Part shown: positions 35,920 to 45,110 of the stretch, one piece after another
How the letters are laid out: the number at the start of each line of letters is the position of its first letter
Numbering within the stretch: position 1 is the first letter of the stretch
Source of the DNA: Fuerstiella sp.
Lineage (GTDB): Bacteria; Planctomycetota; Planctomycetia; Planctomycetales; Planctomycetaceae
Reading direction: 5' to 3'
DNA length: 58,034 nt
Assembly: GCA_029247265.1 (NCBI GenBank)
Contig: JAQWLN010000044.1
Coordinates: 1-58,034 of the forward strand
Notes under the pieces: model-generated
What the model saw: the letters and a program-made list of their open reading frames with translations, nothing else
Told to the model about the DNA's origin: nothing
Databases searched by the model: none
Program-made: the position numbers and the translations under genes

Positions 35920-35963
35920 CCGGCTTCGGAGGCCGACACTCTATCCAGTTGAGCTACGGGAAC
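35920..35963 (-). pseudogene. 5' half of tRNA-Arg (anticodon CCG)
   Basis: On the minus strand the sequence GTTCCCG-TA-GCTC-loop-GAGT followed by the anticodon arm TCGGC-CTCCGAA-GCCGG is an excellent match to positions 1-43 of a tRNA-Arg. The anticodon is CCG. The variable loop, T arm and 3' acceptor strand are missing: the following bases do not pair with the acceptor. It is a broken tRNA, likely the scar of integration or deletion at this locus. Confidence 0.75.
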
Positions 35964-36142
35964 ATGAGTACGCTTCGGGGACTCTGATGTACGCGATTAT
36001 GGCATTGCCGAGGCCGGGCAGCAATTATCAGAGCGTCAATCGCTACTCGAAATCCCGGCTTTGCAGAGTTTTGCGCTGACTCGTCGCCGTGGCGAACGTC
36101 TTTTCACTTCAGAAAGTTGCATTGCCACGTCCGCCAGGTGGA

Positions 36143-36298
36143 TCAGAGCTGTTCTCCCAGATCAACAATAATGTCGTTCTTGTCGACCTTGAGCTTATCG
36201 TCATCACCGTTCGCGCGATTGATGTCCGCGAAGAACAGATCCTGAGACTTTTTGTTGCCTTTCAGGTCGTCCTTTTCCTGATCGTCAAGCACTGTCAT
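36143..36298 (-). CDS. Possible 51-residue acidic/basic protein
   Basis: An ATG 23 bases after the stop of the spermidine-synthase-like gene opens a 51-codon frame rich in Asp, Lys and Asn (DDQEKDDLKGNKKSQDLFF, NGDDDKLKVDKNDIIVDLGE). A weak purine-rich site (GGAATCCCGG) precedes it. The Asp spacing recalls calcium-binding repeats, but no EF-hand loop is complete. It may be a real co-transcribed gene or a relic. I do not recognise it. Confidence 0.3.
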   Translation of the reverse strand: MTVLDDQEKDDLKGNKKSQDLFFADINRANGDDDKLKVDKNDIIVDLGEQL

Positions 36299-36321
36299 CC
36301 GGGATTCCAGTAGGTTGGACT

Positions 36322-38373
36322 TCACCGCAGAATCTGAAACAGATTGCTGAAACTGTCGGTCCACAAGACTCGCCGGGGTTGTGGGGCAGATACGTTACGG
36401 AACACAGATTCGTCGTCCAGCGTCGATTTGTCCTTTGCCAGCAGAATCCATTCGCTGCTGGGATCCACTGGTGCCCGAATGTCGGGAACCTGGACGGCGA
36501 TTGAGTGCAGATCGTGTTCGTCTGCCGACCCCTCCACCACGGGGCGAAGATCGAAGTACAGATTCGAAATATGGACGGCAATGATGCCACCGTCTGCCAT
36601 ATGTTTCACGTAAATGTCGAACGCCTCGCGGGTCAGCAGGTGAGCGGGCACGGCATCACCGGAAAACGCATCCAGGACCAGCAGGTCAAATTCCTGTGGA
36701 CGTTCAGCTTCCAGCGACAGTCGTGCATCCCCCGGAATCATCTCCACGGTGGCTGGTGTGCTGCTCAGAAACGAAAAATGAGTCTCTGCCTGCTCGATGA
36801 CATCCTCGTTGATTTCATAAAACCGAAGTACGTCACCTTCCTGCCCGTATGCCGCCAATGTTCCCGCACCCAAGCCCACCAGACCAATGCGAACAGAATC
36901 GTTCTGTGACTGCAGGAATTCCATGGCCTGTCCGACTCCGGTGCGCCTTGCATAGTACGTGGTCGGTCTGGCCCACCCGCCAAACGAACTCAGTTGTAGT
37001 CCGTGGATGATTCGGCCATGTCGCAGAATTGTGGCTTTTTCGACCTTGTCCTCTTCCACCTCCAGCACGCCGTAGAAGTTGCGCGTCATCGAAACGGATT
37101 CGCCGTAGTTTGTGGCTGATTCAATGAACAGCGTGGAAACCATAACGATCAATATAATGGAAGCGGCATTGGCGGGCAGAGCACCAGCCGGCCCCAGCTC
37201 AAACCACCTTCCGTCATCGAAAACGACCCACACGGCGCAAGCAGAGGCAGCCAGCAGACAGATGTGCAGTTCCCAGAAATCGGGAAACAGCATTGGTGCC
37301 GCCAGTGCGACGAACAGGCCACCGCAGGCGCCGCCAGCCGACATCGTCAGGTAATACTTCGTCAGGTATTTCGCATCAGGACGCTGGCGAGCAATCTCAC
37401 CATGACACATCATGCAGATGAAAAACATGACTGCGAAATGGAGTCCGATCTGCACGAGAAGTGAGGCACTGGATTCGAACATTAATGTCCAGCACAGGAC
37501 GGCCACCAGCCCGCACGTAATCAGAGCATTGGCAGCGCGGCGATACCACCAGTCGCTGTCGAAGCAAAGGATGAACGACAGCAGGTAGAGTGAAAGCGGT
37601 ACCACCCACAGAAACGGAATTACGGCGACGTCCTGGCAGACAGTGTTGGTGATTGCCAGCAGAGTGGACGATGCGATCATGGCCAGCAGGAACCATGACC
37701 GGAATCGTTGCGGTCGCCGGCGACCTTTTTGAACAGGTTTGTCTTCTGATATCGAGTCGGACTGCTTGATTAAGAACAGCCGTGTTCCACAGAGGACGGC
37801 CAGACACACATAGATGCAGAATCCGACCGACCAGAATTTCGCCTGAGCGGTCATCTCAAGTGCGGGTTCAAAAACGAACGGATACGACAGCAGCGCGATT
37901 AGTGACCCGGCGTTCGAAACTGCGTAAAGTCGATACGGCGACTGTCCGGGATAGGCCTCGCTGAACCAGTGTTGTAACAGTGGTCCCGTTGCAGACAGCA
38001 GAAAATAGGGCAGGCCAACGGTAACCGCCAGCAGTGCCAGGATTCGCAGTGTTGGGTCGTCATGAGGCCCCGGTTTCCATGAGGGATCCGGCAGGATGCT
38101 CAGCAGCAGTGCTGCAACACAGATCAGCAGGCCGTGCAGTATCACCTGGCCTCGCAGCGGCACCCATCGGGAAACCAGATGGGCGTAAGCATAACCGCCG
38201 AAAAGAACGGATTGAAAAAACAAAAGGCATGTTGTCCAGACTCCCGGTGCTCCGCCAAACCAGGGCAGGATGGCCTTACTAATCAGCGGTTGAACCTGGA
38301 ACAGCAGAAACGCGCTGATAAAGATCGCTGCCGCATACAGATGCGTCGATCGATCTTTGCGTCCCGTGTCCAT
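36322..38373 (-). CDS. Membrane protein fused to a spermidine synthase-like domain
   Basis: A 683-residue protein. The N-terminal 440 residues hold about ten membrane segments (LYAAAIFISAFLLFQVQPLI, VILHGLLICVAALLLSIL and others). The C-terminal 240 residues are a spermidine synthase/SAM-methyltransferase-like domain: IGLVGLGAGTLAAYG for SAM binding, FYEINEDVIEQA, and DLLVLDAFSGDAVPAHLLT. Such fused proteins are widespread, but few are tested and some lack polyamine synthase activity. The ATG at 38373 was chosen because the upstream open frame is not protein-like. No speD or arginine decarboxylase is near. Confidence 0.87.
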   Translation of the reverse strand: MDTGRKDRSTHLYAAAIFISAFLLFQVQPLISKAILPWFGGAPGVWTTCLLFFQSVLFGGYAYAHLVSRWVPLRGQVILHGLLICVAALLLSILPDPSWKPGPHDDPTLRILALLAVTVGLPYFLLSATGPLLQHWFSEAYPGQSPYRLYAVSNAGSLIALLSYPFVFEPALEMTAQAKFWSVGFCIYVCLAVLCGTRLFLIKQSDSISEDKPVQKGRRRPQRFRSWFLLAMIASSTLLAITNTVCQDVAVIPFLWVVPLSLYLLSFILCFDSDWWYRRAANALITCGLVAVLCWTLMFESSASLLVQIGLHFAVMFFICMMCHGEIARQRPDAKYLTKYYLTMSAGGACGGLFVALAAPMLFPDFWELHICLLAASACAVWVVFDDGRWFELGPAGALPANAASIILIVMVSTLFIESATNYGESVSMTRNFYGVLEVEEDKVEKATILRHGRIIHGLQLSSFGGWARPTTYYARRTGVGQAMEFLQSQNDSVRIGLVGLGAGTLAAYGQEGDVLRFYEINEDVIEQAETHFSFLSSTPATVEMIPGDARLSLEAERPQEFDLLVLDAFSGDAVPAHLLTREAFDIYVKHMADGGIIAVHISNLYFDLRPVVEGSADEHDLHSIAVQVPDIRAPVDPSSEWILLAKDKSTLDDESVFRNVSAPQPRRVLWTDSFSNLFQILR

Positions 38374-38869
38374 GTATGCCGCCTCATTAGCTTTCGGTCG
38401 TCTGTTGCGTGCAAAGACCGCAACCCAGTGGCTGCAGACTCTATCACACGACGCACGTCGATGCATGACATTGCCAGGTCATTCCAGCCGTGCTGATATC
38501 AACTTTCGTCAGCAAAGAACGAGTTTGCCGGCACGGTGTTCGTTTCGCAGATCCGTGAAGCTGTTGCCAGGCAGCACAACCGGACTTCATGGGCTCTGTT
38601 GCGATCTGGTTTGATGCCCGGAATCTGCGTCCTGCCGCATTGATCATGGTTCCCGGGCAGACTTGTACGTTGCATGACGTTGACGACAGACCAGACAGCG
38701 TGGCAAATTCAGGCAGCAGCGTAGAACACGTCTCGCCACTCAAAACGCAGGAAATGCTCGTCATGTGGTCGGGCAACGAAAGCCACGGCAGAGATTTCGA
38801 AAAGATGCCGAACTTCCATCAGCATAACTTCGCTCGACGTTGCCGAACCCGATAGACTGCGACCGCTGG

Positions 38870-39298
<429 letters not shown>

Positions 39299-39438
39299 AC
39301 AGCTTGTTTCGTATGCTCCTGAAAGTTCTTTGACTTTAGCCAGTAATCGGCAACGATTGACATTGAGCGTGCATGTGCACGAAATTCAGACCGTATGTTG
39401 CAGCCCCTTTCGCAACGAATAAGGAATACCGTTACCTG

Positions 39439-39969
39439 ATGTATGACGAATTTGAACAGGAACATCATTTTCGCCGGTTGTGGGACGCGGTGCGCATCGA
39501 ACGTGTCGTCGCCTATTCGCTGTTTACCTTTGGTGATTCTGATCTTCCTTATTTTCTTGTAACACCACAGGGAAACGACGACGCGACCGTCAGGATTCGC
39601 CAGGGGCAGATCACGGTCAGTCGGGCCAGGATTATTACTCCGGACAACATGCGTCCAGAGTTCCGCGATTTCTTTGAAGAAAACGAAGACGCCAGTCTGG
39701 CTGAGTTTCTGATGGCGCGGTCAGCAGCGTTTTCCAATCTCAAGCTAAGCAATCACCATGGTTCTGAACGTATCGTGACGGATACGATTGAAGAAGCCGT
39801 TGATCGTTTGAATAAACAGCTGGATGCCGAAGAAGAAGACCGTGTCGCCATTCTTACAGCTCCACTGGGGCTGGCTGGTCTGGCACTGTTGAAGTACTCC
39901 TCTGAACGAATTACAGAAAGTGCCCCCGACAATCTTAATGAACTGAGGGAACGCGGGTTGCTGCCGTAG
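39439..39969 (+). CDS. Conserved-looking hypothetical protein
   Basis: A 176-residue protein of unknown function. The first half is predicted beta-rich (RIERVVAYSLFTFGDSDLPYFLV, DATVRIRQGQITVSRARII); the second half is helical (EEAVDRLNKQLDAEEEDRVAILTAPLGLAGLALL). ATG at 39439 has AAGGAA about 12 bases upstream; the frame is open to 39373. No signal peptide or known motif is present. The gene lies 140 bases after rnpB. Confidence 0.7.
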   Translation: MYDEFEQEHHFRRLWDAVRIERVVAYSLFTFGDSDLPYFLVTPQGNDDATVRIRQGQITVSRARIITPDNMRPEFRDFFEENEDASLAEFLMARSAAFSNLKLSNHHGSERIVTDTIEEAVDRLNKQLDAEEEDRVAILTAPLGLAGLALLKYSSERITESAPDNLNELRERGLLP

Positions 39970-40014
39970 ACTGATCTGAGTCGATGGGCCGGAAATCGGT
40001 CTGTTTGAGGTCCC

Positions 40015-40046
40015 TTGCTGACACGGTCGCTTGCTGACACGGTCGC
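40015..40046 (+). repeat. Perfect 16-bp tandem duplication
   Basis: TTGCTGACACGGTCGC occurs twice, back to back, 45 bases after the stop of the preceding gene. It looks like a small slippage duplication and has no evident role. Confidence 0.8.
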
Positions 40047-40167
40047 TTCTTTCCTTTCGCCCGCCGCAAAGGAGACGACCAGTCAATGGTTCCCTTTTCG
40101 TTCCCGACATTGTCCATCTGAGAAGTCATTCACTTCAGCAGGCGATTTCATGTTCTGAGTTCCTGCC

Positions 40168-40389
40168 TCAGAATGAATCAGTCGGTTTCTCCAGTTCTGT
40201 ATGAGGCATTGCGTCACCGCCCGATTTGACGATTTCGGCCAGGGCTATGGGCCCCACGCATTCCCTGCCGGATGAGGGGACAACCGGAAAATTCTGACAC
40301 CAGCACGAGAACGCCTGGTGGTTTTCGGGGTTGGCCGTGTCCGCACTACACTCAAAGATTTCTCCGGTTTGCGGACACTTCTTTTGCAT
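40168..40389 (-). CDS. CWC-type cysteine-rich small protein, partly degenerate
   Basis: A 73-residue frame whose pattern fits the cysteine-rich CWC family: CPQTGEIFEC, then SCWC, then ECVGPIALAEIV. Relatives usually read CPxCGxxFxC, CWC and CxCPxCLAE, so three ligand-type cysteines (to Thr, Gly and Ala) are missing here. ATG at 40389 was chosen because the family N-terminus begins there; the frame is open to 40527. It may be a decaying gene or a divergent relative that no longer binds metal. Cytoplasmic, with unknown function in all members. Confidence 0.45.
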   Translation of the reverse strand: MQKKCPQTGEIFECSADTANPENHQAFSCWCQNFPVVPSSGRECVGPIALAEIVKSGGDAMPHTELEKPTDSF

Positions 40390-40759
40390 GCGTCGGTTGT
40401 ACATCCATCGGCCAGTTGCGTGCAACAGAGGCTTTTTGAATTCGTTGTTGTTCGTCTGGTTTCTGCCTTCTCGGAAAACGTCCCATATCCTTCGGAGCAA
40501 GACGGCGCTGCGGTTTTGTTTTGGCACTGCGCCAGATGCGTCTGCGTACAGTTGATCCCCACCAGATCACAACATCGGTTGATCTTTCGTGACCACAGAG
40601 CGGATTCCGGGACGATGCAGGGGGACACTGGTCTGTTGGTTCAGATCGGCCGGTTGATCTTCGTTTCTGGTCTTCTTAGCTTACGTACGTAGTGGTGTGT
40701 CGTGGCAGTTGTGAAGTGGCGACACCGTTAACCGATACTCGCATGCAAGAACTTACACC

Positions 40760-41137
40760 ATGACTGAAACTGCTCCTTCTCTGTATGCACGCCTGGGTGG
40801 ATACGATGCCGTCTCAGCGGTTGCGAACAACTTACTGCCGCGTCTTATGGGCGACGAAAAACTCGGGCGCTTCTGGAGTCACCGAGGCGCTGACGGCATC
40901 AAACGCGAGAAACAACTGTTGATTGATTTTCTCAGCAGCTGTGCGGGTGGCCCGGTTTACTATACCGGTCGCAACATGACTCTGACACATCAGGGCATGC
41001 AGATCTCTGACGATGACTGGTGGCGATTCTCGGCACATGTTCATGCAACGTTGGATCACTTCAAACTCGCTGACCCTGAGAAAGGCGAAGTCGTTGCGTT
41101 TATCGAGAGCATCAAACCCGAAATTGTTGAGGCATGA
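40760..41137 (+). CDS. Group I truncated hemoglobin
   Basis: A 125-residue heme protein of the 2/2 hemoglobin family. Motifs are SLYARLGGYDAVSAVA (opening), GRFWSH, FLSSCAGGPVYYTGRNM and the proximal His77 in TLTHQGM. These proteins bind O2 or NO and detoxify NO or supply oxygen. It is a single gene with no reductase nearby. Start and length agree with the family. Confidence 0.93.
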   Translation: MTETAPSLYARLGGYDAVSAVANNLLPRLMGDEKLGRFWSHRGADGIKREKQLLIDFLSSCAGGPVYYTGRNMTLTHQGMQISDDDWWRFSAHVHATLDHFKLADPEKGEVVAFIESIKPEIVEA

Positions 41138-41654
41138 CAGCGGAGATTCCGTACCCGCTACAAAGGACGTTGAATCCTACCGGTTCGGTCCTTGGGGCCG
41201 CTTGTCGACTCCGTGCGGTTCTGGTGTGGTCCCCTAGCGGCGAAGTCATTCACAAGTGCCGTTTTTCGGGGATGTGGTTGCAATAACAGCACGCCGAGCA
41301 CGTTTTTCTCGGCCGTGAATCCGCGTAATCCGCTGTAGCCATAGCGCTGTTTCCGACGGAGGTGACCTCAGGCAAGCGGTCGGCTTCTCACATGGGCCGA
41401 CGGTTCCGATCTGCTGACACGCGCAGACGGAATTGCATGGTGAAATGCTGTTTGTGGCACAGGATGCTGTCGTCATAACCGTTGTTGTCATCACAATCTG
41501 CAAACGTTGACCATCAGACGTACTGGAACTCCAGCAGCTCGAAGGTTTCGAGGTCGTCGTTGAGCGGCCGAAACTACGTTTGAGATCAGGGCAACGCAAC
41601 ACATCGCGGTTGCTGATGCCACACATTCCAGTCCTGCCATGATCGAAAGTTGTT
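41138..41654. other. Intergenic stretch without a supported gene
   Basis: About 520 bases. A minus-strand frame at 41246-41626 is Ser/Thr/Cys-rich and has no protein-like pattern. I see no RNA, terminator or operator. Confidence 0.3.
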
Positions 41655-42281
41655 ATGGCCTCAGATTCAGATATTCAGCCCAAGATACCTGATAGGAATT
41701 TGATTCGGCAGGATCGATCGATCGATATGCCCGAGCTTCGTCTGTCTGAACTGGCTGGACCGGCCAACGCCGCATTTATTGCAGTAATGCGAGACCGATT
41801 GCTTGAGTCCGTGGATGACTTCAAACTCCGCAGCGGCGTTTCCAGCACACAGTTTTGTGTGGCTGTGGAAGAAGCGCTTGCCAATGCGTTTTACCACGGC
41901 AATCTTGAACTGGATTCCAGCCTGAAGCAGAGTGCGTCTTCCACTTTTAATGAGCTGGTTCGCCAGCGGTGCACACAGTCTCCATGGAAGGATAGATGTG
42001 TTTGCGTCACGGAGGTGGCGACTCCGTGCGGGATCTGGGTCATCGTTCGCGACGAAGGTTCAGGGTATGACTCTGCTGCTGCACTCTCGCGCGACCCTGA
42101 TCCGTACAGCTTCACGGAGAGTGGGCGAGGCCTGGTGATGATGAAAGCTTTCTCTGATGAGATGTTTTTTAACGAATCTGGCAACGAAGTGACGCTCGTT
42201 TTTTATCCGGACGGGCAACGGAACATCAATAGATTTACGGACCAGCGACCGCATGCTCTTGCCTGCGAATCATTACAGTAA
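41655..42281 (+). CDS. RsbW/SpoIIAB-like ATP-binding regulator
   Basis: A 208-residue HATPase_c protein of the anti-sigma factor kinase class. The N box is VEEALANAFYHGN (71-83), the G1 box is RDEGSGYD and the G2-like box is GRGLVMM. In known systems the protein phosphorylates a STAS antagonist or binds a sigma factor. It contains a Cys-containing insertion (RCTQSPWKDRCVCV) between N and G1. It sits directly upstream of the FHA-GGDEF gene (about 60 bases), which suggests linked signalling. The STAS gene at 2467 is a possible but unlinked partner. Confidence 0.85.
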   Translation: MASDSDIQPKIPDRNLIRQDRSIDMPELRLSELAGPANAAFIAVMRDRLLESVDDFKLRSGVSSTQFCVAVEEALANAFYHGNLELDSSLKQSASSTFNELVRQRCTQSPWKDRCVCVTEVATPCGIWVIVRDEGSGYDSAAALSRDPDPYSFTESGRGLVMMKAFSDEMFFNESGNEVTLVFYPDGQRNINRFTDQRPHALACESLQ

Positions 42282-42339
42282 TCGATGCTTTGACTTCGAT
42301 GTATGAAATTGTGAGCGGGAACGGTTTTCGGGAGTGCAA

Positions 42340-42462
42340 ATGGCCGACCATGAAATCAAAGCGTCGACGTCACTCGCAGACACGTGTGCCGATGCATATG
42401 AATTCTTTGCAAACACCAGTGTGCAGGCTGGAAAAGCATGCCTGCTGCAGATTTACCCGGCT
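42340..42462 (+). pseudogene. Displaced N-terminus of the FHA-GGDEF gene
   Basis: An ATG at 42340 has an excellent ribosome site (GGGAG, five bases upstream) and reads in frame to KACLLQIYPAR. This matches the start of FHA domains in planctomycete FHA-GGDEF proteins. The frame then stops at a TGA near 42490, while the FHA continuation (SVRLTRERTLIGRDPSCD) lies in another frame. One missing base near 42454-42459 would join them. Confidence 0.6.
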
Positions 42463-43277
42463 CGGTGCGGCTCACGAGGGAGCGGACGTTGATTGGGCGG
42501 GATCCGTCGTGTGATATTTCGGTCGATGACAACGCCATATCGCGAATGCATGCTGCCGTCGACCTGTTGGGCGGCAGATATTTTCTGACTGACCTGGACA
42601 GCACCAATGGCACGTATGTCGACGACGAATTATTGCGAGGCCGAATGCCACTGTCGGGGGGCGAATTGATTCGCATGGGCGGTTGCATCATGAAGTTCAT
42701 GTCTTCCATGAATAAGGAAGCGAACTACCATGCAGTCGTGCATGAATTGATGACGCGTGACCCACTGACGAACGCATTTAACAGAAGCTACCTGATCCCG
42801 GTGATCGATAAAGAACTTGACGTATGCCGAAAACAGAATGAGCATCTGTCACTGATTCTTCTGGACATTGACCACTTCAAGAAAATTAATGATCAGTACG
42901 GGCACCTGGTCGGTGACGAAGTACTGAGAGTTTTCTGTGAACGTGTACGCAGCGAATTGCGGAAAACAGATATGCTCGCAAGGTTCGGAGGCGAAGAATT
43001 CATCGTTGCGTGTCGTGAAACTCCCTTGAAGGGGGCCGGGCGAATTGCCGAACGAATACGTCTGCTGATTGCATCGACGCCGTTTCAAACTCATGGCGGC
43101 AGGATTGACGTTACCTGCAGTCTGGGAGTATCAAGCAGCGATGGCGTAGAGTTGTCCACGTGTGATCAAATGGTCTCTGCCGCAGATGCTCTGCTGTACG
43201 ACGCAAAGAACAGTGGACGCAATCGAGTATTCATTTTCGATCCGCACAAAACGCGATGTGACGGGAAACGTGGTTAG
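42438..43277 (+). CDS. FHA-GGDEF diguanylate cyclase (apparently frameshifted at the 5' end)
   Basis: This part encodes 279 residues in the open frame. The FHA domain (residues 8-80) binds phosphothreonine and shows ERTLIGRDPSC, SRMHAAV and TNGTYVDD. The GGDEF domain (from about 105) makes c-di-GMP and has LLDIDHFKKINDQYGHLVGD, the active GGEEF (184-188) and a product-inhibition site RKTD five residues upstream. FHA-GGDEF fusions link Ser/Thr kinase signals to c-di-GMP. The true start is probably ATG 42340, reached by a one-base frameshift. If real, the first FHA strand would be lost. The RsbW-like gene upstream is likely co-transcribed. Confidence 0.85.
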   Translation: MPAADLPGSVRLTRERTLIGRDPSCDISVDDNAISRMHAAVDLLGGRYFLTDLDSTNGTYVDDELLRGRMPLSGGELIRMGGCIMKFMSSMNKEANYHAVVHELMTRDPLTNAFNRSYLIPVIDKELDVCRKQNEHLSLILLDIDHFKKINDQYGHLVGDEVLRVFCERVRSELRKTDMLARFGGEEFIVACRETPLKGAGRIAERIRLLIASTPFQTHGGRIDVTCSLGVSSSDGVELSTCDQMVSAADALLYDAKNSGRNRVFIFDPHKTRCDGKRG

Positions 43278-43344
43278 CTGCACTGCGCTGATGGCGGCAG
43301 GTCCTGACGAACCGGCACGGTCGACGTCATTTTGTCTGGTAAGT

Positions 43345-43578
43345 TCAGTAGGTGAACAGTCGATCTTCGTCGAAACTGCGACCCGCCGCAGAGTTCAGGG
43401 CTCGAATGACTTTCCCCCTTGTATTCTTCGTGAGCCTCCGCCCCTTCACGGCACGCGCTACCATTTTGTGAGTTAACTGCTCGGTTGATGCTGCGACAAG
43501 ATCGTGTGTCTTCAGCCCAAGTTCTTCCAGAACCTGGCCAATCGGTTGAACTCCCAGGTTTCGTTCTTCTTCCGGCAA
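43345..43578 (-). CDS. Small helical, possibly DNA-binding protein
   Basis: A 77-residue frame from TTG at 43578, with AGGA nine bases upstream. The sequence has a helix-turn-helix-like pattern (IGQVLEELGLKTHDLVAASTEQLTHKMVARAVKGRRLTKNTRGKVIRAL) and is rich in Lys/Arg at the end. Codon use is like neighbours. No family is recognised with certainty; it may be an XRE-like small regulator. It is convergent with the FHA-GGDEF gene. Confidence 0.6.
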   Translation of the reverse strand: MPEEERNLGVQPIGQVLEELGLKTHDLVAASTEQLTHKMVARAVKGRRLTKNTRGKVIRALNSAAGRSFDEDRLFTY

Positions 43579-43642
43579 TGCTGCTGATCCTGTTCAAAGA
43601 CTGGTGTGCTGGTTACTCGTTAGAGCAATATACATATTTTCG

Positions 43643-43730
43643 TAGACGATACTGGCTCGCGGGAGCAACGAAACTGCCATCGAAAACCGATCTTCGCGGC
43701 CACAAGTCAGCGTGAAACGCTGTAGGCATT
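43643..43730 (+). repeat. 88-bp dispersed repeat, copy B
   Basis: The partner of 32811-32898, aligned without gaps at about 75% by hand. The shared frame reads R-Y-WLAGATKLPSK then RGHKSA and stop. It sits between the small helical protein (minus strand) and DUF1015, outside any gene. Confidence 0.65.
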
Positions 43731-43877
43731 TCGGATACTACCACGACCGACAGGCTCTCACAGCCTGGAATCGTCCGAATTTTCCTCAGCAATAAGGCTG
43801 TGACCTTGGATGGATTGCACGCAGTCGCTCCAATCCCGAATCTCTCATCCTGTACAGACTCTCACAGAAGCAGCATT

Positions 43878-45110
43878 ATGCCTCGCATCAAATCATTTCA
43901 GGCGATTCGTCCCACGGCAGAAAATGCAGCCACAGTTGCCTCGGTGCCGTACGACGTGGTCAATCGTCGGGAAGCGGCAGACCTGGCTGATGGGAACGCT
44001 CACAGTTTTCTGCACGTCGTGCGGCCAGACATTGATCTGTCCGAGGACACTAATCCTTATGCCGACGAAGTCTATGAAACGGCTCGTCGGAATCTGGAAC
44101 AACTGATCAGTGACGGTGTTCTTGCCCGCGACGAAACGTCACATTTGTTCGCCTACCGTCAAATTATGAACGGTGTGGCTCAGACGGGCATCGTCTGTTG
44201 CTGCCACATAGATGACTACGAGAACAACCTGATTCTGAAGCACGAGAAGACCCGAAAGGTCAAAGAGGACGACCGCACGCGTCACCTGCTGACTCTGAAC
44301 GCCCATACCGGGCCCGTATTTCTTACGTACCGGGACGTCGCCGCTGTCGATGCCCTGATTGCTGAAACAGTGTCTTCTTCGGAAGCGTTGTACGATTTCA
44401 CCGCACCGGACGGTGTACAGCATACGGTCTGGCAGGTTGCTGATGATTCATCGCTTGTGGAACACCTTTCGGCAGTGGCGGCGTTTTATGTCGCGGACGG
44501 CCATCATCGTTCTGCCAGTGCGTGGCGAGCGGGAGCCGAGCGCCGCGCCGCTAATCCGAATCACACGGGTGACGAAGAGTACAACTGGTTTCTGACTGTT
44601 CTGTTTCCGGCGAACCAGCTGAATATTCTGTCGTACAACCGCATTATCAAAGATCTAAACGGACAGTCTGTAGACGACGTTCTGTCGCGATTGAGAGAAG
44701 TGGGCATCGTCGAACCCACTAACGACCCGGTTCCTTTATCTGCCGGTTCGTTCTGTTTCTATCTGGACGGCTCATGGTATCGAATCACTATCCCGGCTGA
44801 TTCCATCGAACATTCCGATGCGATTGCGTCGCTCGACGTTGCAATTCTGGAGCAACGTATCTTAGAGCCGATCTTCGGCATCGAAGACGTCAGAACGGAT
44901 TCACGGATTGACTTCGTTGGCGGCATTCGAGGCACTGATGAACTTGAGAAACGAGTGACATCAGATGGCTGGGCCTGTGCGATTTCGATGTTTCCGACAT
45001 CCATTCAGCAGCTGATGGCCGTTTCTGATGCCGGTGAAATCATGCCTCCAAAAAGCACATGGTTCGAACCAAAACTGCGCAGTGGTCTGCTGGTTCACTC
45101 ACTGGATTGA
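43878..45110 (+). CDS. DUF1015 family protein
   Basis: A 410-residue DUF1015 protein. The opening is PRIKSFQAIRPTAENAATVASVPYDVVNRREA, followed by SFLHVVRPDIDL, YVADGHHRSASAWRA and LMAVSDAGEIMPPKSTWFEPKLRSGLLVH. Members of this family are related to a free-serine kinase, but most are uncharacterised; the ADGHHR motif is shared with SerK/SbnI-type kinases. ATG at 43878 fits the family start; the frame is open to 43800. Its stop codon abuts that of the convergent HtrA gene. Confidence 0.92.
   Translation: MPRIKSFQAIRPTAENAATVASVPYDVVNRREAADLADGNAHSFLHVVRPDIDLSEDTNPYADEVYETARRNLEQLISDGVLARDETSHLFAYRQIMNGVAQTGIVCCCHIDDYENNLILKHEKTRKVKEDDRTRHLLTLNAHTGPVFLTYRDVAAVDALIAETVSSSEALYDFTAPDGVQHTVWQVADDSSLVEHLSAVAAFYVADGHHRSASAWRAGAERRAANPNHTGDEEYNWFLTVLFPANQLNILSYNRIIKDLNGQSVDDVLSRLREVGIVEPTNDPVPLSAGSFCFYLDGSWYRITIPADSIEHSDAIASLDVAILEQRILEPIFGIEDVRTDSRIDFVGGIRGTDELEKRVTSDGWACAISMFPTSIQQLMAVSDAGEIMPPKSTWFEPKLRSGLLVHSLD

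Noticed and set aside
40318-40692. A 124-codon plus-strand frame
   Set aside because: It has no protein-like pattern; the opposite strand carries a recognisable CWC-type sequence.
41246-41626. A 126-codon minus-strand frame rich in Ser/Thr/Cys
   Set aside because: No signal peptide, domain or ribosome site; composition resembles a chance frame.
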